Assembly: GCF_021555175.1 (NCBI RefSeq)
Contig: NZ_JAKGRW010000051.1
Span: 39,998-103,997, forward strand
Origin: Nocardioides alcanivorans
Lineage (GTDB): Bacteria > Actinomycetota > Actinomycetes > Propionibacteriales > Nocardioidaceae
Length of the DNA: 64,000 nt
Reading direction: 5' to 3'
Shown: in pieces, positions 55,311 to 63,256 of the stretch
How positions within the stretch are numbered: position 1 is the first letter of the stretch
How the letters are laid out: the number at the start of each line of letters is the position of its first letter
Program-made: the position numbers and the translations under genes
The notes under the pieces: generated by a model
The model's database searches: none
Told to the model about the DNA's origin: nothing
What the model saw: only the letters and a program-made list of their open reading frames with translations

Positions 55311-56888
55311 ATGACCGTTGGGTCCGAGCACGATCTGGTGCTGGTCGTCGACTTCGGGGCGCAATATGCGCAACTGATCGCACGGCGAGTGCGTGAGGCG
55401 CGCGTCTATTCCGAGATCGTCCCGCACACCATGCCGGTGGCGGAGATGCTGGAGCGCAACCCCAAGGCGATCATCCTGTCCGGCGGGCCGTCCTCGGTCT
55501 ACGCCGACGGTGCGCCCGGGATCGACGCCGCGATCTTCGACGCGCAGGTTCCGGTCTTCGGCATGTGCTACGGCTTCCAGTTGATGGCCGCCGCCCTGGG
55601 CGGCGAGGTCGCTCCCACCGGTGCACGTGAGTACGGGCGTACGCCGGTCAAGGTGAGCGCGGCCGGCACGTTGCTGGCCGAGATCCCCGCCGAGCACAAC
55701 GTGTGGATGTCGCACGGTGACTCCGTCGTCGCCGCGCCGGAGGGGTTCTCGGTGCTCGCCTCCACCGACGTCACGCCGGTGGCTGCCTTCGAGCACGTGG
55801 GCCGGCAGCTGGCCGGCGTCCAGTGGCACCCCGAGGTGCTGCACTCCGAGCACGGCCAGAAGGTGCTCGAGCACTTCCTCCACAGCATCGCCGGCTGTCG
55901 GCAGACGTGGACCATGGTCAACATCGTCGAGGAGCAGATCGAGCGCATCCGGACGCAGATCGGAGAGTCGGGGCGCGCCATCTGCGGCCTCTCCGGTGGC
56001 GTCGACTCCGCTGTGGCCGCCGCCATCGTGCAGCGTGCCATCGGTGAGCGTCTGGACTGCGTCTTCGTCGACCACGGACTGCTGCGCAAGGGTGAGGCCG
56101 AGCAGGTCGAACGCGACTTCGTCGCCGCCACCGGTGTGAAACTCCACGTCGTCGACGCGCAGGAGACCTTCCTCGACGCGCTGGCGGGGGTCACCGACCC
56201 GGAGACCAAGCGCAAGATCATCGGCCGCGAGTTCATCCGCGCCTTCGAAGGTGCCGAGGCCGCCGTGCTGGGCGAGGCCGCCGCCGATGGTGACAAGGTC
56301 AGCTTCCTGGTGCAGGGCACGCTTTATCCCGACGTGGTGGAGTCGGGCGGCGGTGCTGGCACCTCCAACATCAAGTCGCACCACAACGTCGGCGGCCTTC
56401 CCGAAGACCTCGAGTTCGAGCTGGTCGAGCCGCTGCGGACCCTCTTCAAGGACGAGGTGCGCCTCGTCGGCGAGCAGCTCGGCCTGCCCGCCGAGATGGT
56501 GTGGCGCCAGCCGTTCCCGGGACCGGGGCTGGGCATTCGCATCATCGGTGAGGTCACCAGCGACCGGTTGGCGTTGCTCCGCGAGGCCGACGCGATCGCC
56601 CGTGAGGAGCTCACCAACGCCGGGTTGGACCGCGACATCTGGCAGATGCCGGTGGTGCTGCTCGCCGACGTACGCTCCGTCGGTGTGCAGGGCGACGGTC
56701 GCACCTACGGCCATCCGATCGTGATCCGCCCGGTCACCTCGGAGGACGCCATGACCGCCGACTGGGCCCGGCTTCCCTACGAGGTGATGGAGCGCATCTC
56801 GACGCGCATCACCAACGAGGTGGCCGAGGTCAACCGGGTCGTCGTCGACGTCACCTCCAAGCCCCCGGGCACCATCGAGTGGGAGTGA
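55311..56888 (+). CDS. guaA: GMP synthase (glutamine-hydrolysing)
   Basis: GuaA aminates XMP to GMP. N-terminal class I amidotransferase: DFGAQYAQLIARRVRE, catalytic Cys in VFGMCYGFQLMA, and HPEVLHSEHG. ATP-pyrophosphatase: CGLSGGVDSAVAAAIV; dimerisation domain ends SKPPGTIEWE. 525 aa. TAGACT (55268-55273) is a candidate -10 giving a ~30-nt leader. With guaB and guaB3 12 kb upstream it completes the IMP-to-GMP pathway. Confidence 0.97.
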   Translation: MTVGSEHDLVLVVDFGAQYAQLIARRVREARVYSEIVPHTMPVAEMLERNPKAIILSGGPSSVYADGAPGIDAAIFDAQVPVFGMCYGFQLMAAALGGEVAPTGAREYGRTPVKVSAAGTLLAEIPAEHNVWMSHGDSVVAAPEGFSVLASTDVTPVAAFEHVGRQLAGVQWHPEVLHSEHGQKVLEHFLHSIAGCRQTWTMVNIVEEQIERIRTQIGESGRAICGLSGGVDSAVAAAIVQRAIGERLDCVFVDHGLLRKGEAEQVERDFVAATGVKLHVVDAQETFLDALAGVTDPETKRKIIGREFIRAFEGAEAAVLGEAAADGDKVSFLVQGTLYPDVVESGGGAGTSNIKSHHNVGGLPEDLEFELVEPLRTLFKDEVRLVGEQLGLPAEMVWRQPFPGPGLGIRIIGEVTSDRLALLREADAIAREELTNAGLDRDIWQMPVVLLADVRSVGVQGDGRTYGHPIVIRPVTSEDAMTADWARLPYEVMERISTRITNEVAEVNRVVVDVTSKPPGTIEWE

Positions 56889-56907
56889 CGGAAGCCTCGT
56901 GCAAATG

Positions 56908-56934
56908 AGGTGCGGGGGCCAGGCCCCCGCACCT
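56908..56934 (+). terminator. strong GC hairpin after guaA
   Basis: AGGTGCGGGGGCC (56908-56920) is followed by one base and its perfect complement GGCCCCCGCACCT (56922-56934). The true loop would be 3-5 bases. It lies 20 bp after the guaA stop. Confidence 0.8.
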
Positions 56935-56939
56935 AGGCT
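56934..56939 (+). promoter_or_regulatory. -10 box for the ABC-F leader transcript
   Basis: TAGGCT ends 7 bases before ATG 56947, the start of the 13-codon leader frame, suggesting that the transcript starts at that ATG. No clear -35 is seen, since that position falls in the guaA terminator. Confidence 0.5.
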
Positions 56940-56946
56940 TGTCCCC

Positions 56947-56988
56947 ATGTTCCTCGGAATCGCTTCGATGAGGTTGCGCACCGCCTGA
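56947..56988 (+). CDS. 13-residue leader peptide upstream of ABC-F gene
   Basis: The frame encodes MFLGIASMRLRTA and stops at TGA 56986-56988. A TAGGCT -10 box precedes it by 7 bases. Its last codons fall in the left arm of a hairpin (56978-56998). This arrangement (short leader frame, overlapping hairpin, ABC-F gene 105 bp later) is that of ribosome-stalling attenuation known for several ABC-F antibiotic resistance genes. It is inferred from layout only. Confidence 0.5.
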   Translation: MFLGIASMRLRTA

Positions 56989-56998
56989 CCGGCGGTGC
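56978..56998 (+). promoter_or_regulatory. hairpin over the leader stop codon
   Basis: GCACCGCC (56978-56985) pairs with GGCGGTGC (56991-56998), with the leader stop TGA in the loop. A ribosome stalled in the leader would open it. Confidence 0.5.
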
Positions 56999-57093
56999 AT
57001 CGAGTCAACCCTCCCTGCCCGCCGCTGCCGGATCCCTGCCGGGCGGCGTGATCGCACGCGCCCGGCTCCGTCAACGAGCTGGAGCGAACTCCT

Positions 57094-58746
57094 GTGAACA
57101 ACCCCGTCCCGGGCCGTCTTGGCCCCGCCACGAACCTTCTTCCCGCGGGCTCCGCGGCACAACTACGTGCAGAAGGGCTGGCCGTCACCCTCGGTGGCCG
57201 ACAGCTCTTCGCCGACCTCGACCTGACCGTCACCGCGCGCTCGCGGCTTGCCCTCGTGGGGGAGAACGGGCGAGGCAAGACCACGCTGCTGCACGTACTC
57301 GCCGGTCTGCACCAGCCCGACCACGGGCAGGTGCACCGGGTCGGCACGGTCGGCCTCTCCCGCCAGTCCATGTCGGTGCACGACGGCCAGACCGTGGGCA
57401 CGCTCGTGGCCGAGGCCGTCCACCGTGCCCACGCCGCGTTGGTGCGCCTCGATCGTGCCACCGAACTCCTGGCCGAGGACGGTGACGGTGCCGCCGAGGA
57501 GTACTCCGATGCGCTGGAGGCCGCCACCTTGCTGGACGCGTGGGACGTCGACCGCCGGGTCGACATCGCCCTGCAGGCGCTCGACGCCTGCCGGGACCGG
57601 GAACGACCCTTGGCGACCTTGTCGGTCGGTCAGCGCTACCGGGTGCGGTTGGCCTGCCTGCTCGGTGCGCCAGCGGACATCCTGCTGCTCGACGAACCGA
57701 CGAACCACCTCGACGCGCAGGGTCTGGACTTCCTCACCGAGCGGCTGCGCTCCCATGTCGGGGGAGTCGTGCTCGTCAGTCATGACCGGGCGCTGCTGGC
57801 CGACGTCGCACGCGAGTTCCTCGACCTCGATCCGACCGAGGACGGCCGAGCGCACCTGCACGTGGGCGGATACGACTCCTGGCGTGAGGGCAGACGTCGG
57901 GAGCGGGAGACCTGGGAGCAGGAGTACGCCGCCCAGCAGGTCGAGGAACGCCGCCTCACCCAGGCCGCGCAGCAGGCCAGGGACCGACTCAGCACTGGCT
58001 GGCGACCGGACAAGGGCACCGGCAAGCACCAGCGGCAGTCCCGGGCGCCTGGCCTCGTGCGTGCGTTCAACCGGGACCTGGAGGCACTCGAGGAGCATCG
58101 CCTCACGGTCCCCGTGCCCCCGGCACGGTTGCGGTGGCCGGACCTGCCCGGTCACCACGGCGCGCTGGTGCGCTGCACGGAGGTGACCGTCGCCGGTCGC
58201 CTTGCCCGGCCGATCTCACTCGAGATCGACGGCGGCGACAAGCTGCTCGTGACCGGACCCAACGGAGCGGGCAAGTCCACGTTGCTGGGGTGCCTCGCCG
58301 GAGTCGTCGCCCCGGACACCGGCGAGGTCTGGCGTCGTCGCGGCGCCGGCATCGGCGCCCTGATCCAGGAGGTGCCGCGCTGGCCCGACGATGCGACCGC
58401 GGACCGGCTCCACGAACGTCAGGTCGGTCGGCTCGTCTCGGCCGGCGAGGTGAGCGACGACCGGGTGGTCGCCCTCGGTGCCACGGGCCTCCTCGACCGG
58501 GAGGCCCGCCGTACGCCCGTGGGACGCATGTCGGAGGGACAACGTCGGCGCCTGCATCTCGCCCTGGAGCTCGCGGCACGCCCCCAGCTGTTGGTGCTGG
58601 ACGAGCCGACCAATCACCTCTCCATGGCGCTGGTCGACGAGCTCACCGAGGCCGTGTGCGCGACCGGGGCCGCGGTGGTGGTCGCGACCCACGATCGCCA
58701 GCTGGTGCGGGACCTGGCGTCGTGGCCCGAGTTGCGACTGGGGTGA
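57094..58746 (+). CDS. ABC-F ribosomal protection-type ATPase
   Basis: 550 aa, two ABC modules. Module 1: GENGRGKTTLLHVLAG, LSVGQRYRVRLAC, LLLDEPTNHLDAQGLDF. Module 2: GPNGAGKSTLLGCLAG, MSEGQRRRLHLALEL, LVLDEPTNHLSMALVDEL. The linker (~260-340) is charged and helical. It resembles actinobacterial antibiotic-resistance ABC-F proteins (macrolide/lincosamide/pleuromutilin type) more than the housekeeping EttA type, but the drug cannot be named. GTG 57094 lacks a good ribosome site within 10 bases (GGAGCGAAC lies ~9 upstream). A leader peptide precedes it. Confidence 0.88.
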   Translation: MNNPVPGRLGPATNLLPAGSAAQLRAEGLAVTLGGRQLFADLDLTVTARSRLALVGENGRGKTTLLHVLAGLHQPDHGQVHRVGTVGLSRQSMSVHDGQTVGTLVAEAVHRAHAALVRLDRATELLAEDGDGAAEEYSDALEAATLLDAWDVDRRVDIALQALDACRDRERPLATLSVGQRYRVRLACLLGAPADILLLDEPTNHLDAQGLDFLTERLRSHVGGVVLVSHDRALLADVAREFLDLDPTEDGRAHLHVGGYDSWREGRRRERETWEQEYAAQQVEERRLTQAAQQARDRLSTGWRPDKGTGKHQRQSRAPGLVRAFNRDLEALEEHRLTVPVPPARLRWPDLPGHHGALVRCTEVTVAGRLARPISLEIDGGDKLLVTGPNGAGKSTLLGCLAGVVAPDTGEVWRRRGAGIGALIQEVPRWPDDATADRLHERQVGRLVSAGEVSDDRVVALGATGLLDREARRTPVGRMSEGQRRRLHLALELAARPQLLVLDEPTNHLSMALVDELTEAVCATGAAVVVATHDRQLVRDLASWPELRLG

Positions 58747-58768
58747 TGCGGACTGCGCTTGGTGTCGC

Positions 58769-59788
58769 TCAGCCCCGGGCGTCCTGCTTGCGAGTGGCGG
58801 CCAGGCTGACCACGGCGGTGACGGCCAGGGTGCCGACGATGACGATCAGGGAGAACCAGATCGGGATGTCCGGGGCCCACGTGATGTGCTCACCGCCGTT
58901 GATGAACGGCAGCTCGTTCTCGTGCATCGCGTGCAGCACCAGCTTCACGCCGATGAATGCCAGCAGGAACGCCAAGCCGTAGGAGAGGTAGATGAGGCGC
59001 TGCAGCAGGCCACCGATGAGGAAGTAGAGCTGTCGCAGACCCATCAGGGCGAACATGTTGGCGGTGAAGACCAGGTAGGGATCCTTGGTCAGGCCGTAGA
59101 TGGCCGGGATCGAGTCGAGCGCGAAGAGCAGGTCGGTGGTGCCGAGAGCCAGGACCACGAGGAACATCGGCGTGATCAGCCGCTTGCCACCCTCCTTGAT
59201 GGTCAGTTTCGTGCCGTGCCACTCGCTGGTCGCCGGAAGATGGGTCTCGGCGAACTTCACCAGCTTGTTCTCCTCGAACTCCTCCGTGTCGTCGTGCTGC
59301 CCCTCGCCGGCGAGCTTCATGGCCGTGTAGACGAGGAAGAGTCCGAAGATGTAGAAGACCCACGAGAACTGGTTGATCGCGGCGGCACCGACGATGATGA
59401 AGGCAGCTCGCATGACCAGGGCCAGCACGATGCCGATCATCAGGGCGGTCTGCTGGTACTGCCGCGGCACGCCGAACTTCGTCATCAAGATGATGAAGAT
59501 GAAGAGGTTGTCGACCGACAGGGAGTACTCGGTCAGCCAGCCCGCGAAGAACTCGGGACCGGGCTTGGGGGAGAGGTCGTGGGGCTCGGCGAACATCCAC
59601 AGCACCACACCGAAGATGATCGCCATGCCGACGAAGACCGCCAGGTGGCGACTGACCTCACGCATGGTCGGCTCGTGCGGCCGACGGGCGATGACGAGCA
59701 GGTCGACCGCGAGCACCGCGACCAGCACCACGATGGTGATTGCCCAGACGAGTGGTGAGGCGACGGAGTCGCCCATGATGGCATTCAC
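58769..59788 (-). CDS. TerC-family integral membrane protein
   Basis: 339 aa with about nine membrane helices. The TerC signature includes EYSLSVDNLFIFIILMTKF (Asp in helix) and TDLLFALDSIPAIYGLTKDP followed by YLVFTANMFALMGLRQLYFL. TerC proteins export manganese or support membrane protein metalation; tellurite resistance is only the historical name. The GTG start has GGAGGAG about 10 bases upstream. No yybP-ykoY riboswitch was recognised upstream (59789-60069), which holds no gene. Confidence 0.9.
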   Translation of the reverse strand: MNAIMGDSVASPLVWAITIVVLVAVLAVDLLVIARRPHEPTMREVSRHLAVFVGMAIIFGVVLWMFAEPHDLSPKPGPEFFAGWLTEYSLSVDNLFIFIILMTKFGVPRQYQQTALMIGIVLALVMRAAFIIVGAAAINQFSWVFYIFGLFLVYTAMKLAGEGQHDDTEEFEENKLVKFAETHLPATSEWHGTKLTIKEGGKRLITPMFLVVLALGTTDLLFALDSIPAIYGLTKDPYLVFTANMFALMGLRQLYFLIGGLLQRLIYLSYGLAFLLAFIGVKLVLHAMHENELPFINGGEHITWAPDIPIWFSLIVIVGTLAVTAVVSLAATRKQDARG

Positions 59789-60069
59789 TGTGTTGTGTCT
59801 CCTCCGGAGTGGAATGGTCGACGCGACAGAAGGCTACGCCGACAAGGGTGGACTCCGGAGGTCTCTTCCGCCCAGCCTGTCGCGCGCGTCGGTGAGGCGG
59901 CGTACGTCAGGCCGGACCGGCGCGCCGGGCCAGCTGGGTGTGCCTGGACCGTGATGACGACGCCACCGCAAAGGGAATACTCCCCTCCAAGTTTGATGCG
60001 CGCACATCCTCGCACGCCCCCTGTTCGACCCCTACATCGCCCGTCGGGACTGTCCCGAGAGAGGGCGGG

Positions 60070-61113
60070 TCAGGAGGCCCATTCCTTGAGCTGCGAGACG
60101 ATGCCGGCGGGGTCGTCGCCGACGGGGTGGACGTTGAGGCTGGTGACACCGGCCTCCTGGAAGGCGGCGATCCGCTCCTTGACGTACGACGCGGGGCCGA
60201 CCAGGTTGGCGGCCTCGAGCCACTCGGTGGGGACGAGGGCCTCGGCTTCCTTCTTCTTGCCGGAGAGGTAGAGGTCCTGGATCTCCGCGGCTTCCTTCTC
60301 GTAGCCGTAGGCACGGGCCACGTCGTTGTAGAAGTTCTTGCCCTTGGCGCCCATGCCACCGACGTAGAGGGCGAAGAGCGGACGGGCGAAGTCGATGAGT
60401 GCCTTGGTCTCCGGACCCTCGCCGATCGCGACCATGCCACCGGCGACGATCTCCATGGAGGAGCCCAGGCTCGCATCGCGGCGCGAGTAGCCGGCGGTGA
60501 GCGCGTCGCCCCAGACCTCGTTGAAGCGCTCGGGCCAGAAGAGGTGCGGGAGCCAACCGTCGGCGAGCTCCGCAGCCTGCTCGACGTTCTTCGGTCCCAG
60601 GGCGGCGACATAGATCGGGATGCTCGGACGCTCGGGCTTGGTGAGGAGCTTCAGCGGCTTGCCGAGGCCGGTGATCGCGCCGGCCTCCTTGCCGAGCGGC
60701 AGGTTGATGATGCCGTCGTTGACCAGCGGCTCGCGGCGCATCCCCTTGCGGAGGATGTCGATGATCTCGGCGGTGCGCGCCAGCGGCTTGGAGTAGGGCA
60801 CGCCGTGGAAGCCCTCGATCACCTGAGGTCCTGACGCGCCGAGGCCAAGCAGGGCCCGGCCGCCGCTGACATTGTCGAGGCCGGTCGCGGTCTGCAGCAG
60901 GGCGCCGGGGGTCCGCGAATAGATGTTGAGGATCGCGGAGCCGATCTCGACCGTCTCGGTCTTCGCGGCGAGATAGCCCATCAGGGTGGGGGAGTCGAAG
61001 CCGTAGGCCTCGGCCACCCACACGGTGTCCAGGCCGGCCTTCTCGAGGGCGACGACCTGGTCCGCGGCCTGCCGCGGGCTGCCGTCGTAGGCGAGCATGG
61101 TGGAGATCTTCAT
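60070..61113 (-). CDS. LLM-class F420-dependent oxidoreductase
   Basis: The 347-aa TIM-barrel luciferase-like protein starts MKISTMLAYDGSPRQAADQV and has LDTVWVAEAYGFDSPTLMGY, SRTPGALLQTATGLDNVSGG and GLGASGPQVIEGFHGVPYSK. These match actinobacterial F420 enzymes rather than flavin luciferases. The substrate is unknown. The ATG has AGGAG 7 bases upstream. It is downstream of the acyl-CoA dehydrogenase in the same direction (68 bp) and may share its operator. Confidence 0.88.
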   Translation of the reverse strand: MKISTMLAYDGSPRQAADQVVALEKAGLDTVWVAEAYGFDSPTLMGYLAAKTETVEIGSAILNIYSRTPGALLQTATGLDNVSGGRALLGLGASGPQVIEGFHGVPYSKPLARTAEIIDILRKGMRREPLVNDGIINLPLGKEAGAITGLGKPLKLLTKPERPSIPIYVAALGPKNVEQAAELADGWLPHLFWPERFNEVWGDALTAGYSRRDASLGSSMEIVAGGMVAIGEGPETKALIDFARPLFALYVGGMGAKGKNFYNDVARAYGYEKEAAEIQDLYLSGKKKEAEALVPTEWLEAANLVGPASYVKERIAAFQEAGVTSLNVHPVGDDPAGIVSQLKEWAS

Positions 61114-61181
61114 CAGGTTTCTCCTGAGGTGGTGGGAGTCTGCTCCGAGGTTAGTGGTCGTTCACGGGCGCGGTGGGCTGA

Positions 61182-62332
61182 TCACAGCCCCAGCGATCGG
61201 CCGATGATCTCCTTCTGGATCTCGGTCGTGCCGCCGTAGATGGTGGAGATGCGGCTGTCGAGGAAGGCCTTCGCGACCGGGTACTCCATCATGTAGCCGT
61301 AGCCGCCGTGCAGCTGCAGGGTCTGGGTAACCAGCTTGTTCTGCAGTTCGGTCGCCCACCACTTGGCCATCGAGGCGCCTTGGGGGTCGAGGTCGCCGCT
61401 CAGGTGCTTGCGGATGCAGTCGTCGACGAAGACGCGGGTCACCTGGGCCTCGGTCGCCATCTCGGCGACCAGGAAACGGTTGTGCTGGAACTTGCCGATC
61501 GGCTTGCCGAAGGCTTGGCGCGTCTTCGCGTAGTCCACGCTGATCTCGACCATCAGCTCGCACGCCGCAGCGGCCTGGGCGGCGATGATCAGTCGCTCCT
61601 GCTGCAGGTTCATCATCAACGAGATGAAGCCGCTGCCCTGCTCGCCCAGCAGGTTGGCCTTGGGCACGCGGACGTCGGTGAACGAGAGCTCGGCGGTGTC
61701 CTGGGCGTGCAGGCCGATCTTGTCGAGGTTGCGGCCCCGTTCGAAGCCCTCCATGCCGCGTTCTACGACCAGCAGGCTGATGCCCTGGTGACCGGCGTCC
61801 GGATCGGTACGGCACACGACGATCACCAGGTCGGCGTTGATGCCGTTGGAGATGAAGGTCTTGGAGCCGTTGAGCAGGTAGTGGTCACCCTGGTCGACGG
61901 CGGTGGTGCGAATGCCCTGCAGGTCGCTGCCGGCACCGGGCTCGGTCATCGCGATCGCGGTGATGATCTCGCCACTCACGGTGCCGGGAAGCCAGCGCCG
62001 CTTCTGCTCATCGGTGGCCAACGAGCTGAGGTAGGGCACGATGATGTCGGTGTGCACCGAGAAGCCCGGACCACTGCACCCGGCTCGGGTCTGCTCCTCG
62101 GAGAGCACGACGTTGTAGCGGAAGTCGTCGACGCCGGCACCGCCGTAGTCCTCGTCGACGTCGAAGCAGAGCAGGCCCGCCTCTCCGGCCCTCAGCCACA
62201 GATCGCGGGGGACGATGCCGTCCTTCTCCCATTGGTCGTGGTGGGGGACGACCTCACGCTCGAAGAAGGTGCGGACGGTCTTGCGGAAGTCTTCGTGCTC
62301 CGCCTCGAAGAGGGGGCGGGGGAGTCGTTCAC
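61182..62332 (-). CDS. acyl-CoA dehydrogenase (frame break near 62314)
   Basis: FAD enzyme of beta-oxidation type, 383 aa restored. N-terminal helices: FEAEHEDFRKTVRTFFEREV; then FDVDEDYGGAGVDDF, AMTEPGAGSDLQGIRTTA, GSKTFISNGINADL, RQAFGKPIGKFQHNRF and LHGGYGYMMEYPVAKAFLD with the catalytic Glu, ending IYGGTTEIQKEIIGR. The first codons (GTG AAC GAC TCC CCC) are out of frame; one C in GACTCCCCCG joins them as MNDSPRPLFEAEHE. GTG 62332 has GAAGGGA upstream. The substrate chain length is unknown. Confidence 0.92.
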
Positions 62333-62366
62333 GGGGCAGGTCCCTTCGTCGGAGCGGGTCTCCTGA

Positions 62367-62394
62367 AATCTAACAGTGACAGTGACACTGTCAA
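62367..62394 (-). promoter_or_regulatory. promoter with overlapping 17-bp palindromic operator
   Basis: On the minus strand TTGACA (62394-62389) and TAGATT (62372-62367) are 16 bp apart. TGACAGTG-A-CACTGTCA (62377-62393) is a perfect palindrome that covers the -35 and spacer. Such a site is typical of TetR-family repressors of lipid catabolism, sensing acyl-CoA; the cognate repressor is not next to it. Confidence 0.8.
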
Positions 62395-62402
62395 TACAGG
62401 AT

Positions 62403-62924
62403 TCAGGTGGCGAGACCGAGGACCTCGGCCCGCGGCAACTCGGCGAGCGCCCGCCCGGGGAGGAACAACTTCGAGTGCCGCACCCCAGAACCGATGCAGG
62501 CGAGCTCGACGTCGACGGCCCGGCTGTCGATGAGCAGTCGCCAACCCTCTGGCAGGCCGATGGGCGAGATGCCGCCGTACTCCATGCTGCTCTCCGCCAC
62601 CGCTCGGTCCATCGGGAGGAAGGACGCCTTGCGTACGTCGAGGGTCCGCTTCACGACCCCGTTGACGTCTGCGCGGGTGTCGGCGCGCACCAAGCAGGCG
62701 GCGATCCGCTCGTGGCCGTCGCGTTTGCCGGCGACCAGCACGCAGTTGACGGATCCGGACATCGGGAACTCGTAGGCCTCGCACATGGCCGCGGTGTCGG
62801 CGTACGCGGGATCGATCTCGGCGACCTGCGCGAGCGTCGCCGGCGGCCACTCCTTGAGGGCGCCGGCGACGGGTGCACCGAGCAGGTCGGGGTGATCCAG
62901 GGCAGGAAGGAGGCTGAGTCGCAT
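62403..62924 (-). CDS. YbaK/EbsC-type aminoacyl-tRNA deacylase domain protein
   Basis: 173 aa. The fold is indicated by FPMSGSVNCVLVAGKRDG, ACLVRADTRADVNGVVKRTL, KASFLPMDRAVAESSMEYGG and DVELACIGSGVRHSKLFLPG, matching YbaK-domain proteins that clear mischarged tRNA (Cys-tRNAPro or Ala-tRNA). ATG 62924 follows GGGAG and a CACGAT box. Upstream frame extension would run into unrelated sequence. Confidence 0.8.
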   Translation of the reverse strand: MRLSLLPALDHPDLLGAPVAGALKEWPPATLAQVAEIDPAYADTAAMCEAYEFPMSGSVNCVLVAGKRDGHERIAACLVRADTRADVNGVVKRTLDVRKASFLPMDRAVAESSMEYGGISPIGLPEGWRLLIDSRAVDVELACIGSGVRHSKLFLPGRALAELPRAEVLGLAT

Positions 62925-62947
62925 GCTCCCATCGTGGCACCCAAGGC

Positions 62948-63256
62948 TCAGGTGCTGCCCTCGCGACGCTTGCGCTTGCGCAGGTTGCTCTGGGTCGCGG
63001 CAACCAGGCCGACCGCCCCGGCGACGACCCAGGGGAGGGGCGTCAGCCAGCGGATGTCGGAGTTCGCCACCGTGTCGGTCATGAGCAGCGCCCACACGGC
63101 GAGGAGTCCGGCGAAGGCGACCCCCATGACGAGGTGGCCGGTGTTGACGGGATGCTTCCAGGAGTCCGTGGTCTCGCCGGGGGTCTCGAGGTCGGTGTCC
63201 ATGACCCGGGTCCTTTCGTGGTCGTCGTGGAAGAGCGGCTGGGTCGGGTCGGTCAT
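62948..63256 (-). CDS. small two-helix membrane protein
   Basis: 102 aa of unknown function. It has a charged N-terminus (MTDPTQPLFHDDHERTRVMD), two membrane helices (LVMGVAFAGLLAVWALLM, PWVVAGAVGLVAA) and a basic end (LRKRKRREGST). ATG 63256 overlaps the stop of the following upstream gene (TGATG), so the pair is coupled. Confidence 0.75.
   Translation of the reverse strand: MTDPTQPLFHDDHERTRVMDTDLETPGETTDSWKHPVNTGHLVMGVAFAGLLAVWALLMTDTVANSDIRWLTPLPWVVAGAVGLVAATQSNLRKRKRREGST

Noticed and set aside
55185..57566. 793-aa minus-strand open frame opposite guaA and the ABC-F gene
   Set aside because: It spans two well-supported plus-strand genes and their terminator; no domain is visible.
58769..59788. 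Tellurite resistance determinant
   Set aside because: TerC-family proteins are mostly metal or membrane protein factors; no other ter genes are present.
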